A stretch of DNA of 26,716 nucleotides from an uncultured bacterium (GCA_905216095.1 CAJMSQ010000030.1:1-26716), one strand, 5' to 3'; positions 1 to 7,741 are shown, numbered from the stretch's first letter. The notes: generated by a model not told the origin, from the sequence alone. Numbers and translations are program-made.

Positions 1-62
1 AAATTGTGTTAAAATCCCAATACCATTGCCGCATGTCGGGACGCTATTCAGCGCGTCCGCAG
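1..62 (-). repeat. Repeat copy R0, promoter-proximal edge, reverse orientation
   Basis: Read on the minus strand, this stretch ends with ATTTTAACACAATTT, the same bases that open repeat copies R2 (14821) and R3 (26656). The next bases outward, including a GGCAATGGTATTGGG-like string and a degenerate GGGACGC palindrome, align with the 60 bases upstream of R2. The promoter and body of this copy would lie to the left of the window and cannot be seen. Confidence 0.7.
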
Positions 63-182
63 GGGGCATCCCGCCCCGAAACTGGATTTTCCCGCCCATA
101 TCCCCGCACAACATCGCATCCACAGGGATATACATCGAACAAAATCCCCAATATCCCCTGCGGACGCGATGAATCGCGTCCC
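38..182. repeat. Inverted pair of REP-like palindromes
   Basis: Positions 38-65 and 155-182 are 28-base blocks in opposite orientation that match at 26 of 28 positions by hand alignment. The core 52-65 against 155-168 is a perfect 14-base inverted repeat. Each block carries its own palindrome of the type GGACGCGAT-GA-ATCGCGTCC; it is perfect at 162-181 and degenerate at 38-58. The layout, two palindromic units head to head about 90 bases apart, resembles the bacterial interspersed mosaic elements formed by REP sequences. The same palindrome core recurs at 14776-14799. I see no coding capacity here. Confidence 0.65.
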
Positions 183-256
183 TACAAACCCCAAACCGCA
201 TCCGCAAGCGGCAAAACAGCGAAATATCAACGGGCAAACGCACAAAAACACACCTT

Positions 257-292
257 TTGCCCGCAAAAATCGCCCGCGATTGATTATCTTTG
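257..292 (+). promoter_or_regulatory. Promoter of the T9SS-cargo/uvrA/ybaK run
   Basis: TATCTTTG at 285-292 is a perfect match to the Bacteroidota -7 element TAnnTTTG. A TTG at 257-259 could be the -33 element, but the 25-base spacing is longer than the 20 bases seen in the other promoters of this window. It lies 24 bases upstream of the ATG at 316. Confidence 0.7.
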
Positions 293-315
293 CAATTTGA
301 TAATTTACCGACAAT

Positions 316-1020
316 ATGCTTCAGACGTTGCTTATACGCATCTGGGTGCTCGCCTGCCTGTTGCCCGCGGCCGCGGCCGCACAGGACGCGTTGCCTTCGG
401 CGCGCCCCACCATGACCGTCATCGACAAGGACGGAACGGAAACCGAGGAAAGCGGTTTTGACGGCTCGGCGCCGATGACGGCACGCTTTGACGCGAACCC
501 GCAGGACCTGGGAGACTTCACGCCACGCTACGAATGGCGCTTCACACGAACGGGCGAGAGCGACCCTTTCCTCGTGCGCTACGACGAAAGCACCGTCTAC
601 ACCTTCGAAAACAGCGGCACGTTCACCGTGGAACTCTACGTCACCTTCGAACGCGGCACGGAAAGCATCGAATATGCCTCCGACGAACCTTTTTCCATCA
701 ACATCAGTGAGTCGAAACTGGAGTTCCCGAACGCCTTCACGCCCAACGGCGACGGCATCAACGACGTGTTCCGCGCCAAAGAAGGCTATCAAAGCATCAT
801 TTCGTTCGAGGCAAAAGTGTTCAACCGATGGGGTAAGAAACTCTACGAGTGGAACGACCTTGAGGGAGGCTGGGACGGACGCACCGGAAGCGGGGACGTG
901 CCCGACGGGGCCTACTACCTGGTGGTGAAGGCACGGGGAGCCGACGGACGGAACTACGACATCAAGAAAGTCATCAACATCCTGCGCGGATTTACCGAAA
1001 AGAACGGAGCGACGGAATGA
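316..1020 (+). CDS. Secreted protein with T9SS type B (gliding-motility C-terminal) sorting domain
   Basis: A 234-residue protein with a hydrophobic signal peptide (about residues 1-22, ending in an Ala-rich stretch before QDAL). A PKD/Ig-like beta domain (about 50-130) contains the YEWRF and FTVELYVT strands. The C-terminal sorting domain is diagnostic: FPNAFTPNGDGINDVF at 137-152, FNRWGKKLYEW at 169-179, then GGWDGR and PDGAYYLVV. In Bacteroidota this domain directs proteins through the type IX secretion system to the cell surface or outside. The protein is short, with little beyond one Ig-like module, so its function cannot be named. It shares a 4-base overlap (ATGA) with uvrA, indicating co-translation; a promoter lies at 257-292. 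Confidence 0.88.
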   Translation: MLQTLLIRIWVLACLLPAAAAAQDALPSARPTMTVIDKDGTETEESGFDGSAPMTARFDANPQDLGDFTPRYEWRFTRTGESDPFLVRYDESTVYTFENSGTFTVELYVTFERGTESIEYASDEPFSINISESKLEFPNAFTPNGDGINDVFRAKEGYQSIISFEAKVFNRWGKKLYEWNDLEGGWDGRTGSGDVPDGAYYLVVKARGADGRNYDIKKVINILRGFTEKNGATE

Positions 1021-3872
1021 GCGACACGACAAACATCAACGAGGAAGAGAGCATCGAAATACTCGGCGCGCGCGTCCACAACCTGAAAAACGTGGACGTG
1101 AGCCTGCCCCGGCACAGCCTTTCCGTCATCACGGGACTGTCGGGCTCGGGCAAGTCGTCACTGGCCTTCGACACCCTCTATGCCGAAGGGCAAAGAAGAT
1201 ACATCGAAACCTTTTCCGCTTACGCGCGAAACTTCCTTGACAACCTCGAACGCCCCGATGTGGACAAAATCACCGGGCTGAGTCCCGTCATTTCCATAGA
1301 GCAGAAAACGACGAACAAGAACCCGCGCTCGACGGTAGGCACGGTGACGGAAATATATGACTTCCTGCGCCTGCTCTACGCCCGCGCCGGCGAGGCCTAC
1401 AGCTACGAAACGGGCGAGCGCATGGTGAAATACACCGAGGAACAGATACTTGAACTCATCTTCGCCCGGTACGAGGGCCACAAGGTCTATTTGCTCGCGC
1501 CCCTCGTGCGCAACCGGAAAGGACACTACAAGGAACTTTTCGAAACAATCCGCAAGAAGGGATTCCTGACCGTGCGCGTGGACGGCGAAATACGCGAGGT
1601 GGTGAAAGGCATGAAGGTGGACCGCTACCGCAACCACGACATCGAAGTGGTCATCGACAAGCTCGCCGTACGCGAAAAGGACGGCGAACGCCTCAGGAAG
1701 AGCGTGGCGCAAAGCATGGAGCAGGGCGACGGCCTCATGGTGATTCTCGACGCCACGGACGGGACGTCACGCTTCTATTCCAAACGGCTGATGTGTCCCG
1801 TCAGCGGCCTGTCCTACCGCGAGCCCGCACCCCACAACTTTTCCTTCAACTCCATGAGCGGCGCATGTCCGAAATGCAAGGGTCTCGGCTTTGTATCGGT
1901 CATCGACCGCGAGAAAGTGGTGCCCGACCCCGGACTGAGCATACGCAAAGGCGCACTCGCACCGCTCGGGAAGTACAGGAGCGCACTGATATTCTGGGAA
2001 ATCGAGGCCGTACTGGCACTCTACGGCTGCGACCTCGACATGCCCGTGGCCGACATTCCCGAGGAAGCGCTCGACGAAGTATTCAACGGACGCGCGGACC
2101 GCCTGCGCATCCCCGCGGCCATAGCCCACACCACCGATGACTACTACGTGGAATTCGGGGGTCTCGTGAAATACATCCGGCAAATGGCCGACGCGGAAAT
2201 GACCGCCGCGGCGCAGAAATGGGCTGAGCAGTTCTCGCGCACGGATGTATGTCCGTCGTGCGGAGGTGCCCGCCTCAACCGCGAAGCCCTGAGCTACCGG
2301 TTCGCAGGCAGGAACATCCACGAACTGGCCTCCATGGACATCGCGGAACTCTACGCATGGTTCGACGGCATAGAGGAAAAACTCGAACCGAAAGGCCGGA
2401 CCATCGCCGTGGAAATATTGAAGGAGCTGCGCACACGGCTGAAATTCCTCCTGGACGTGGGACTGGGCTACCTGTCCCTGAGCCGCGCCACCATGACCCT
2501 GTCGGGCGGCGAAAGCCAACGCATCCGGCTGGCCACACAAATAGGCTCGCAGCTCGTGAACGTGCTTTACATCCTCGACGAGCCGAGCATCGGACTGCAC
2601 CAAAGGGACAACGTGCGCCTCATCCGCTCGCTCAAGGAACTGCGCGATACGGGTAACACGGTCGTAGTGGTGGAACACGACAAGGACATGATGCTTGCGG
2701 CCGACTACATCGTCGATATGGGCCCGCGGGCCGGACGGCTGGGCGGCGAAGTCGTGTTCCAGGGCACACCGCAAGAGATGTTGCGGCACGACACCCTCAC
2801 CTCGCAATACCTGAAAGGCACCCGCGCCATCGAAGTCCCGGCCTGCCGGCGACAAGGCAACGGGAAACGCCTGCGGCTTGTCGGGGCAAGCGGCAACAAC
2901 CTGCGCGAAGTGACCGTCGAGTTCCCGCTCGGAACGCTCGTCTGCGTGACAGGCGTGTCGGGAAGCGGCAAATCGACGCTCATCAACGACACCTTGTTGC
3001 CCATACTCTCGCAACACTTCTACCGGTCACTGCGGGAACCGCTGCCATATGCCTCCATTGAGGGACTGGAACACATCGACAAGGTCGTGGCCGTGGACCA
3101 AAGCCCGCTGGGCCGCACCCCGCGCTCCAATCCCGCCACCTACACCGGCGTGTTCGCCGACATCCGCTCGCTATACGTCAGCCTGCCCGAAGCAAAAATA
3201 CGCGGCTACAAGCCGGGACGCTTCTCCTTCAACGTGAAAGGCGGACGCTGCGAAACATGCCGCGGCAACGGCTACAAAACCATAGAAATGAATTTCCTGC
3301 CCGACGTCTACGTGCCCTGCGAGACGTGCCACGGCAAACGATATAACCACGAAACGCTCGAAGTGCGCTTCAAAGGAAAAAGCATCGCCGACGTGCTCGA
3401 CATGACCATAGACCGCGCCGTCGATTTCTTTGAAAACGTGCCGTCCATCCTGCACAAAATCAAAGTCCTGCAGGACGTAGGACTGGGTTACATAAAGCTC
3501 GGACAGAGTTCGACCACGCTGTCGGGCGGCGAAAGCCAGCGCGTGAAACTGGCCACGGAGCTGGCCAAGCGCGACACGGGGCAAACGGTCTACATCCTCG
3601 ACGAACCGACCACCGGACTGCACTTCGAAGACATCCGCGTGCTGCTCGGCGTACTCAACCGCCTTGTGGACAAAGGCAACACGGTCATCGTCATCGAGCA
3701 CAACCTTGATGTGATAAAGGTAGCCGACCACATCATCGACATGGGCCCCGAGGGAGGACGCGAAGGCGGCCTTGTAGTGGCGCAGGGAACGCCGGAAGAG
3801 GTTGCCGGCCTCGGCAAAGGTTACACTGCAGGCTTTCTGGCAGACGAATTAAAACCGAAAAAGACGACATGA
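1017..3872 (+). CDS. uvrA: Excinuclease ABC subunit A
   Basis: This is the damage-recognition ATPase of nucleotide excision repair, acting with UvrB and UvrC on DNA lesions in the cytoplasm. The 951 residues are the usual length. It carries two ABC ATPase modules: Walker A GLSGSGKSS at 40-48 and GVSGSGKST at 646-654; ABC signatures LSGGESQR at 495-502 and 835-842; Walker B motifs LDEPSIGLH and LDEPTTGLH. The C-terminal zinc module is intact (Cys745, Cys748, Cys768, Cys771). In the first zinc module the usual CPxC reads CPVS while the second pair CPKC is present, so that site may not bind zinc normally; I believe this variation is common in Bacteroidota. The start overlaps the upstream gene and the stop overlaps ybaK by 4 bases each, so all three are probably one transcript. 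Confidence 0.97.
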   Translation: MSDTTNINEEESIEILGARVHNLKNVDVSLPRHSLSVITGLSGSGKSSLAFDTLYAEGQRRYIETFSAYARNFLDNLERPDVDKITGLSPVISIEQKTTNKNPRSTVGTVTEIYDFLRLLYARAGEAYSYETGERMVKYTEEQILELIFARYEGHKVYLLAPLVRNRKGHYKELFETIRKKGFLTVRVDGEIREVVKGMKVDRYRNHDIEVVIDKLAVREKDGERLRKSVAQSMEQGDGLMVILDATDGTSRFYSKRLMCPVSGLSYREPAPHNFSFNSMSGACPKCKGLGFVSVIDREKVVPDPGLSIRKGALAPLGKYRSALIFWEIEAVLALYGCDLDMPVADIPEEALDEVFNGRADRLRIPAAIAHTTDDYYVEFGGLVKYIRQMADAEMTAAAQKWAEQFSRTDVCPSCGGARLNREALSYRFAGRNIHELASMDIAELYAWFDGIEEKLEPKGRTIAVEILKELRTRLKFLLDVGLGYLSLSRATMTLSGGESQRIRLATQIGSQLVNVLYILDEPSIGLHQRDNVRLIRSLKELRDTGNTVVVVEHDKDMMLAADYIVDMGPRAGRLGGEVVFQGTPQEMLRHDTLTSQYLKGTRAIEVPACRRQGNGKRLRLVGASGNNLREVTVEFPLGTLVCVTGVSGSGKSTLINDTLLPILSQHFYRSLREPLPYASIEGLEHIDKVVAVDQSPLGRTPRSNPATYTGVFADIRSLYVSLPEAKIRGYKPGRFSFNVKGGRCETCRGNGYKTIEMNFLPDVYVPCETCHGKRYNHETLEVRFKGKSIADVLDMTIDRAVDFFENVPSILHKIKVLQDVGLGYIKLGQSSTTLSGGESQRVKLATELAKRDTGQTVYILDEPTTGLHFEDIRVLLGVLNRLVDKGNTVIVIEHNLDVIKVADHIIDMGPEGGREGGLVVAQGTPEEVAGLGKGYTAGFLADELKPKKTT

Positions 3873-4345
3873 AAAGCACGAAGACGAACGTGGCGCGCCT
3901 CATGGACAAGGCAGGCGTGGCCTACGAACTGATACCTTACGAATTCGACGAACAGGACCTGGGCGCGGAGCACGTGGCCGAGGCATTGGGCGAAGACATA
4001 CGGCAGGTATTCAAGACCATCGTGCTGCACGGCGACAAAACCGGGCACATCGTCTGTGTCGTCCCGGGCAACAGCACCGTGAACCTGAAGAAAGCGGCGC
4101 GTGCCAGCGGCAACAAGAAAGTAGAGCCGCTTCCGCTCAAGGATTTGCTCCCGACAACGGGATATATCCGCGGGGGATGCTCGCCCATCGGCATGAAAAA
4201 ACGGTTTCCGACCTACTTCCACCAAACTGCGACCGACTTCCCGCACATTTACGTGTCGGCCGGGCAGCGCGGGCTCCAGATAAAGATAAGTCCCACGGAC
4301 CTGCTGCGCGAAAGCGGCGGCACCGTGGCCGACATCGCCGACTGA
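3869..4345 (+). CDS. ybaK: YbaK/EbsC-type Cys-tRNA(Pro)/aminoacyl-tRNA deacylase
   Basis: A 158-residue YbaK-domain protein. Family members hydrolyse mischarged aminoacyl-tRNAs in trans, classically Cys-tRNA(Pro), protecting translation fidelity in the cytoplasm. Supporting motifs are KTIVLHGDKTGHIVCVVPG in the first half, the Lys-containing NLKKAARASGNKKVE segment, and TGYIRGGCSPIGMKKRFPTYF, which is the YbaK hallmark region (GYxxGGxSPxGxKK). The length fits the stand-alone family rather than the ProRS insertion domain. The ATG overlaps the uvrA stop by 4 bases, so translation is probably coupled. The exact tRNA substrate cannot be told from sequence. Confidence 0.93.
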   Translation: MKSTKTNVARLMDKAGVAYELIPYEFDEQDLGAEHVAEALGEDIRQVFKTIVLHGDKTGHIVCVVPGNSTVNLKKAARASGNKKVEPLPLKDLLPTTGYIRGGCSPIGMKKRFPTYFHQTATDFPHIYVSAGQRGLQIKISPTDLLRESGGTVADIAD

Positions 4346-4431
4346 GGCGTTCCGCACACTGACATAACGAACACTACACCGCATCCCATAAAATCAATCC
4401 ATAATTCATTAATACTTAAATCCCATCTATC

Positions 4432-5958
4432 ATGTTTGAAGGACAACCCAAAGGGCTCTATGCCCTGGCCCTCGCCAACACAGGCGAACGTTTCGGCTAC
4501 TACACCATGTTGGCCGTCTTCGTTCTCTTCCTGAAAGCCAACTTCGGCCTGCCCGAAGACGTGGCAGGTTACATTTACGGAACATTCCTCGCCTTGGTCT
4601 ACTTCCTCCCCTTCCCGGGCGGAATCCTGGCCGACAAGTTCGGCTACGGCAAGATGGTGACCGTGGGCATCATCATCATGTTCCTCGGCTATCTGCTGCT
4701 GGCAGCACCGCTTGGCGGGAACACCGTGGCCCTCGTCGCCATGGGAGCCGCGCTTTTGCTCATCTCGCTCGGAACGGGACTGTTCAAAGGCAACCTGCAG
4801 GTCATGGTCGGCAACCTCTATGACGACGTCCGTTACGCCGACAAGCGCGATTCCGCCTTCTCCATCTTTTATATGGCCATCAACATCGGCGCACTCTTCG
4901 CCCCGACGGCGGCCGTGAAAATCATGGAATACGCCCAGCGCGAACTGGGTGTCAGCGTAGGCGATTCCTACCACTTCGCATTCGGTGTCGCCTGCCTTTC
5001 GCTCATCGTTTCCATAGCCATCTATTATGCCTGCCGCAGCACCTTCCGCCACGTGGAAGGCAGCACGAAGAAAGCGGTAGCCGCCAAGACGGAACAAGTG
5101 GTGGAAGAAGACCCGAAAGACACCAAGGCGCGCATCACGGCCCTGTGTCTCGTCTTCGCAGTGGTCATCTTCTTCTGGATGGCCTTCCACCAGAACGGAC
5201 TGACGCTGACCTACTTTGCCGAACAATTCACTGCGACCAGCTCGTCCGGCGTTGAAAGCATGGCTTTCGACGTGATAAACCTGCTGCTCTGCATAGTCAT
5301 CATCTACGCCCTCTTCGCTTTGTTCCAGAGCAAGAGCGGACAGGGAAAAATCTATGCGTCCCTGTTCATCGCGGCCGCCTTGGGCGCGCTCTATTACCAG
5401 TACACGGCCCTGCCGGCCAGCACTTCGGTAAGCGCACCCATCTTCCAGCAGTTCAATCCCTGCTTCGTCGTAGCACTCACCCCGGTATCCATTGCCATCT
5501 TCGGCAGTCTGGCGCGCAAGGGCAAGGAGCCTTCCGCCCCGCGAAAGATAGCTATCGGCATGTTGGTGGCCGCCGTGGGCTTCGGCGTGATGATACTCGG
5601 TTCATTGAGCCTGCCTTCGCCCGACGCGCAAAAGGCTGTCGTCGCCGCAGGCGGCACTCCCATGCTGGTATCCCCCAACTGGCTCATCTCCACCTACCTT
5701 GTACTGACGTTCGGCGAGCTGTTGCTCTCGCCCATGGGCATCTCGTTCGTGTCCAAGGTAGCGCCGGCCAAGTATAAGGGCATGATGATGGGCGGTTGGT
5801 TCGTGGCCACGGCCATCGGCAACCTGCTTACGTCCGTCGGCTCGAAGTTCTGGGGCGACTTGCCCGTATGGTGCGTATGGAGCATCTTTGTCGTGCTCTG
5901 CCTCCTCTCGGCCGTGTTCATGTTCTCCATCATGAAGCGTCTCGAGAAAGTCTGCTGA
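4432..5958 (+). CDS. Peptide MFS transporter, POT/PTR2 family
   Basis: A proton-coupled oligopeptide transporter of the inner membrane, 508 residues, with about 14 hydrophobic segments. Family marks are the N-terminal ERFGYY sequence (19-24), the MFS A-motif-like GGILADKFGYGK after helix 2, and FYMAINIGALFAP (about 146-158), the PTR2 signature region. A short charged cytoplasmic loop (about 205-235) separates the two halves. In the classical ExxERF motif the first glutamate is replaced by Asn16 (NTGERF); I recall Bacteroidota homologues with a similar SNMGERF form, so this is probably a subfamily trait. The gene is 86 bases after ybaK with an AT-rich leader but no clear promoter, and it ends at a strong terminator at 5996. 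Substrate specificity is unknown. Confidence 0.92.
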   Translation: MFEGQPKGLYALALANTGERFGYYTMLAVFVLFLKANFGLPEDVAGYIYGTFLALVYFLPFPGGILADKFGYGKMVTVGIIIMFLGYLLLAAPLGGNTVALVAMGAALLLISLGTGLFKGNLQVMVGNLYDDVRYADKRDSAFSIFYMAINIGALFAPTAAVKIMEYAQRELGVSVGDSYHFAFGVACLSLIVSIAIYYACRSTFRHVEGSTKKAVAAKTEQVVEEDPKDTKARITALCLVFAVVIFFWMAFHQNGLTLTYFAEQFTATSSSGVESMAFDVINLLLCIVIIYALFALFQSKSGQGKIYASLFIAAALGALYYQYTALPASTSVSAPIFQQFNPCFVVALTPVSIAIFGSLARKGKEPSAPRKIAIGMLVAAVGFGVMILGSLSLPSPDAQKAVVAAGGTPMLVSPNWLISTYLVLTFGELLLSPMGISFVSKVAPAKYKGMMMGGWFVATAIGNLLTSVGSKFWGDLPVWCVWSIFVVLCLLSAVFMFSIMKRLEKVC

Positions 5959-5995
5959 GCACCGCCGTCCCGCATCCGGGACCGACTATCCCATA

Positions 5996-6032
5996 CCCCG
6001 CCGAAGCCGAGCCTGCGGCGGGGTTTCCTTTT
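5996..6032 (+). terminator. Intrinsic terminator after the peptide transporter
   Basis: A perfect 8-bp stem (CCCCGCCG at 5996-6003 with CGGCGGGG at 6016-6023), a 12-base loop and the T-rich tract TTTCCTTTT follow the stop codon of the transporter by 37 bases. Confidence 0.85.
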
Positions 6033-6080
6033 ACTACACGAACAAGAACAAAGGCATACGCCTGAACGCCAACACCAGCC

Positions 6081-6743
6081 ATGACCGTAAAAATAGAACC
6101 GGGCTGGGGCGAAAGACTCCGCACGGAGTTTGACGCGCCCTACTTCGAACAACTCACGGCCTTTGTCCGCGAGGAATACAAAAGCGGACCGTGCTACCCG
6201 CCGGGCCGACAGATTTTCTCGGCCTTCGACCTGTGTCCCTTCGACCGCGTGAAAGTGGTCATTATCGGGCAAGACCCTTATCACGAGCCGGGGCAGGCGG
6301 AAGGCCTGTGCTTCTCCGTGGCCGACGGCGTGCAGTTTCCGCCGTCGCTGCTGAACATATTCAAGGAAATCAAGGACGACCTCGGACACGACATACCGCA
6401 AAGCGGCAGTCTGCGGCGCTGGGCCGAGCAGGGCGTGCTGCTGCTCAACGCCACCCTCACGGTGCGCGCCCACCGGGCCGGTTCACATCAGGGCCGGGGC
6501 TGGGAAACGTTTACCGATGCCGTCATCCGCCGGCTCTCGGAAGAGCGGGAACACCTCGTTTTCATCCTGTGGGGAAGCTATGCGCAGCGCAAAGGCGAGG
6601 TCATCGACCGCGAACGCCATCTGGTGCTCACATCCCCGCACCCCTCACCGCTGTCAGCGCACCGCGGATTCTTCGGCAACCACCACTTCAGCCGCGCCAA
6701 CGACTACCTGGTCCGCCACGGCGAAACGCCTATTGCGTGGTGA
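6081..6743 (+). CDS. ung: Uracil-DNA glycosylase, family 1
   Basis: Excises uracil from DNA as the first step of base excision repair. The protein is 220 residues, the standard family 1 length. The water-activating loop GQDPYH is at 63-68 (catalytic Asp65), and the DNA-intercalating loop HPSPLSAHRGFFG is at 187-199 (catalytic His187). The internal GVLLLNATLTVR and FILWGSYAQ segments also match family 1. The ATG at 6081 follows the terminator of the preceding gene, so the gene must have its own promoter or be reached by read-through; I could not find a clear -7 element. The DUF3109 gene follows by 48 bases and may be co-transcribed. Confidence 0.97.
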   Translation: MTVKIEPGWGERLRTEFDAPYFEQLTAFVREEYKSGPCYPPGRQIFSAFDLCPFDRVKVVIIGQDPYHEPGQAEGLCFSVADGVQFPPSLLNIFKEIKDDLGHDIPQSGSLRRWAEQGVLLLNATLTVRAHRAGSHQGRGWETFTDAVIRRLSEEREHLVFILWGSYAQRKGEVIDRERHLVLTSPHPSPLSAHRGFFGNHHFSRANDYLVRHGETPIAW

Positions 6744-6791
6744 TGCGGGCGCAAGGCCTTTTTTCGTAAACCCAAGCCAAGAAGAAAAGAC

Positions 6792-7382
6792 ATGATACCT
6801 ATTGTACAAGTGGGCGATGTGCTGCTCTCGTCCGACATACTGACGGAATGCTTCTGCTGCGACCTCGAAGCGTGCCGCGGCGCATGTTGTGTGGAGGGCG
6901 ATGCCGGCGCTCCCGTCACGCAGGACGAGGTGGCGGAACTGGAGAACGTGCTCGACACGGTCTGGCCCGAACTGAGTGCGTCGGCACAGGCCGTCCTCGA
7001 CCGGCAGGGCGTGGCCTACGTCGATGAGGAAGGCGACCTCGTGACGAGTATCGTAGGAGGCAAGGACTGCGTCTTCACGTGCCACGACGCGGGCTGCTGC
7101 CTCTGCGCCACGGAACGGGCTTTCCGCAACGGAAAGACGCAGTGGCCGAAACCCATCTCGTGCTACCTGTATCCCATCCGCGAGAAACGCCTCGGCAACG
7201 GGCTGGTCGCGCTCAACTACCACCGCTGGGAGGTGTGCGCGCCGGCCGTGCGCAAGGGACGCGCCCTGCAACTGCCTGTCTACAAGTTCCTGCGCGACCC
7301 GCTCATCCGCCGCTTCGGCGCGGAATGGTACGGGGAACTGGAACAGACAGCCGACGAACTGCGCCGGCAGGGACTGATATGA
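6792..7382 (+). CDS. DUF3109 family cysteine-rich protein
   Basis: A 196-residue soluble protein matching the DUF3109 family. The N-terminal cysteine cluster is CFCCDLEACRGACC (Cys20, 22, 23, 28, 32, 33). A second cluster, CVFTCHDAGCCLC, lies near residues 92-106, then Cys in PISCYLYPIR and EVCAPA. This spacing resembles the YkgJ-type cysteine clusters thought to bind zinc or an iron-sulfur centre, but the family is uncharacterised, so metal binding is an inference. It lies downstream of ung in the same orientation. Repeat copy R1 begins 18 bases after its stop codon. Confidence 0.87.
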   Translation: MIPIVQVGDVLLSSDILTECFCCDLEACRGACCVEGDAGAPVTQDEVAELENVLDTVWPELSASAQAVLDRQGVAYVDEEGDLVTSIVGGKDCVFTCHDAGCCLCATERAFRNGKTQWPKPISCYLYPIREKRLGNGLVALNYHRWEVCAPAVRKGRALQLPVYKFLRDPLIRRFGAEWYGELEQTADELRRQGLI

Positions 7383-7413
7383 ATCCCGGGCCGGCGGCCA
7401 ATTTTAACACTTC

Positions 7414-7444
7414 TTGCTTTTCGCCGAAAAATGTATTATCTTTG
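7414..7444 (+). promoter_or_regulatory. Promoter inside repeat R1
   Basis: TTG at 7414-7416, exactly 20 bases, then TATCTTTG at 7437-7444: a full Bacteroidota-type promoter. The spacer holds the palindrome TTTTCG-C-CGAAAA (7418-7430). It points toward the terminator of the same repeat and to no protein gene on the + strand. Confidence 0.85.
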
Positions 7445-7449
7445 CACTA

Positions 7450-7485
7450 CGAAAGCATAGGGGCGGCCTGAAACCGCCCTTTTTT
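7450..7485 (+). ncRNA. Predicted very short RNA of repeat R1
   Basis: The promoter at 7414-7444 should start transcription near 7449-7453. An intrinsic terminator ends near 7485, so the predicted product is only about 33-37 nt. It would begin near GAAAGCAUAG and end in a hairpin with a U tract. R2 has the same layout (14870-14906) with a different but still paired stem. The start site is inferred from the promoter and not observed. Confidence 0.45.
7461..7485 (+). terminator. Intrinsic terminator immediately after the R1 promoter
   Basis: GGGCGG at 7461-7466 pairs with CCGCCC at 7474-7479 around a 7-base loop, followed by six T residues (7480-7485). It starts only 17 bases after the -7 element. 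Confidence 0.75.
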
Positions 7486-7543
7486 CGTGCCCGAAGGCCC
7501 GTTTCAGGGAGAAACTATCCCTATGATGGTTTTTCGTAAGTGC

Positions 7544-7606
7544 CTTGTAGTTTTTCCTACATGCCTTGTAGGATTTTCCGGCCCTGCATGTAGGGAAAAC
7601 TACAAG
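7544..7606. repeat. Long inverted repeat within R1
   Basis: The 21-base arms 7544-7564 and 7586-7606 are complementary with one mismatch, separated by 21 bases. A direct repeat of TGCCTTGTAG (7541-7550 and 7562-7571) is nested in it. R2 has a different inverted repeat built from the same words at 14957-14992. Confidence 0.8.
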
Positions 7607-7657
7607 CCATGTACGCTGCACCAAAAGTGAGCGAAAGTTAAAAATGTTAATGTCGGG

Positions 7658-7678
7658 AACGGCTTTCCGCCGTTTTTT
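7658..7678 (+). terminator. Second + strand terminator closing R1
   Basis: AACGGC (7658-7663) pairs with GCCGTT (7669-7674) around a 5-base loop and runs into TTTTTT (7673-7678). It would stop any read-through from ung/DUF3109 or the R1 promoter before the convergent yqeY gene. Confidence 0.65.
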
Positions 7679-7741
7679 CGGGCATATACCGCCCTGCGGA
7701 AAGTGCACATGCCGGAGCACGAACGGTTTTCCGCGCGATGC

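Larger units (their letters stand above)
7401..7653 (+). repeat. Dispersed repeat element, full copy R1
   Basis: About 253 bases that align along their length with 14821-15074 (R2). Shared landmarks in order are: ATTTTAACAC opening; promoter; GC hairpin with T tract; CGTGCCCG; GGCCCGTT; GAGAAACTATCCCTAT; the region of CTACATG/CATGTAG words; ACTACAAGCCATGTACG; and a closing 22-base identical block (7632-7653 and 15053-15074) around AAAGTTAAAAATGTTAA. No open reading frame is conserved between the copies. It fills the gap between the convergent DUF3109 and yqeY genes. Confidence 0.85.

Noticed and set aside
6..461. GTG-started small frames reading MLKS at positions 6 (+), 14830 (-) and 26665 (-)
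   Set aside because: They recur only because the repeat edge contains the same bases. After the first few residues the translations diverge and frames run into unrelated sequence, so they are not a protein family.
1791..1890. Missing cysteine in the first zinc module of UvrA (CPVS instead of CPxC) as a defect
   Set aside because: The rest of the module (FSFNSMSGACPKCKGLG) is intact and I recall the same variation in other Bacteroidota UvrA proteins, so it is likely normal for the lineage.
1767..3017. A 416-residue minus-strand open frame inside uvrA
   Set aside because: Antisense shadow of a fully conserved uvrA; no domain visible.
7541..7610. Possible CRISPR-like array from the repeated TGCCTTGTAG words
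   Set aside because: The words are short, the spacing is irregular, they occur in both orientations, and no cas gene is in the window; they are parts of palindromes.
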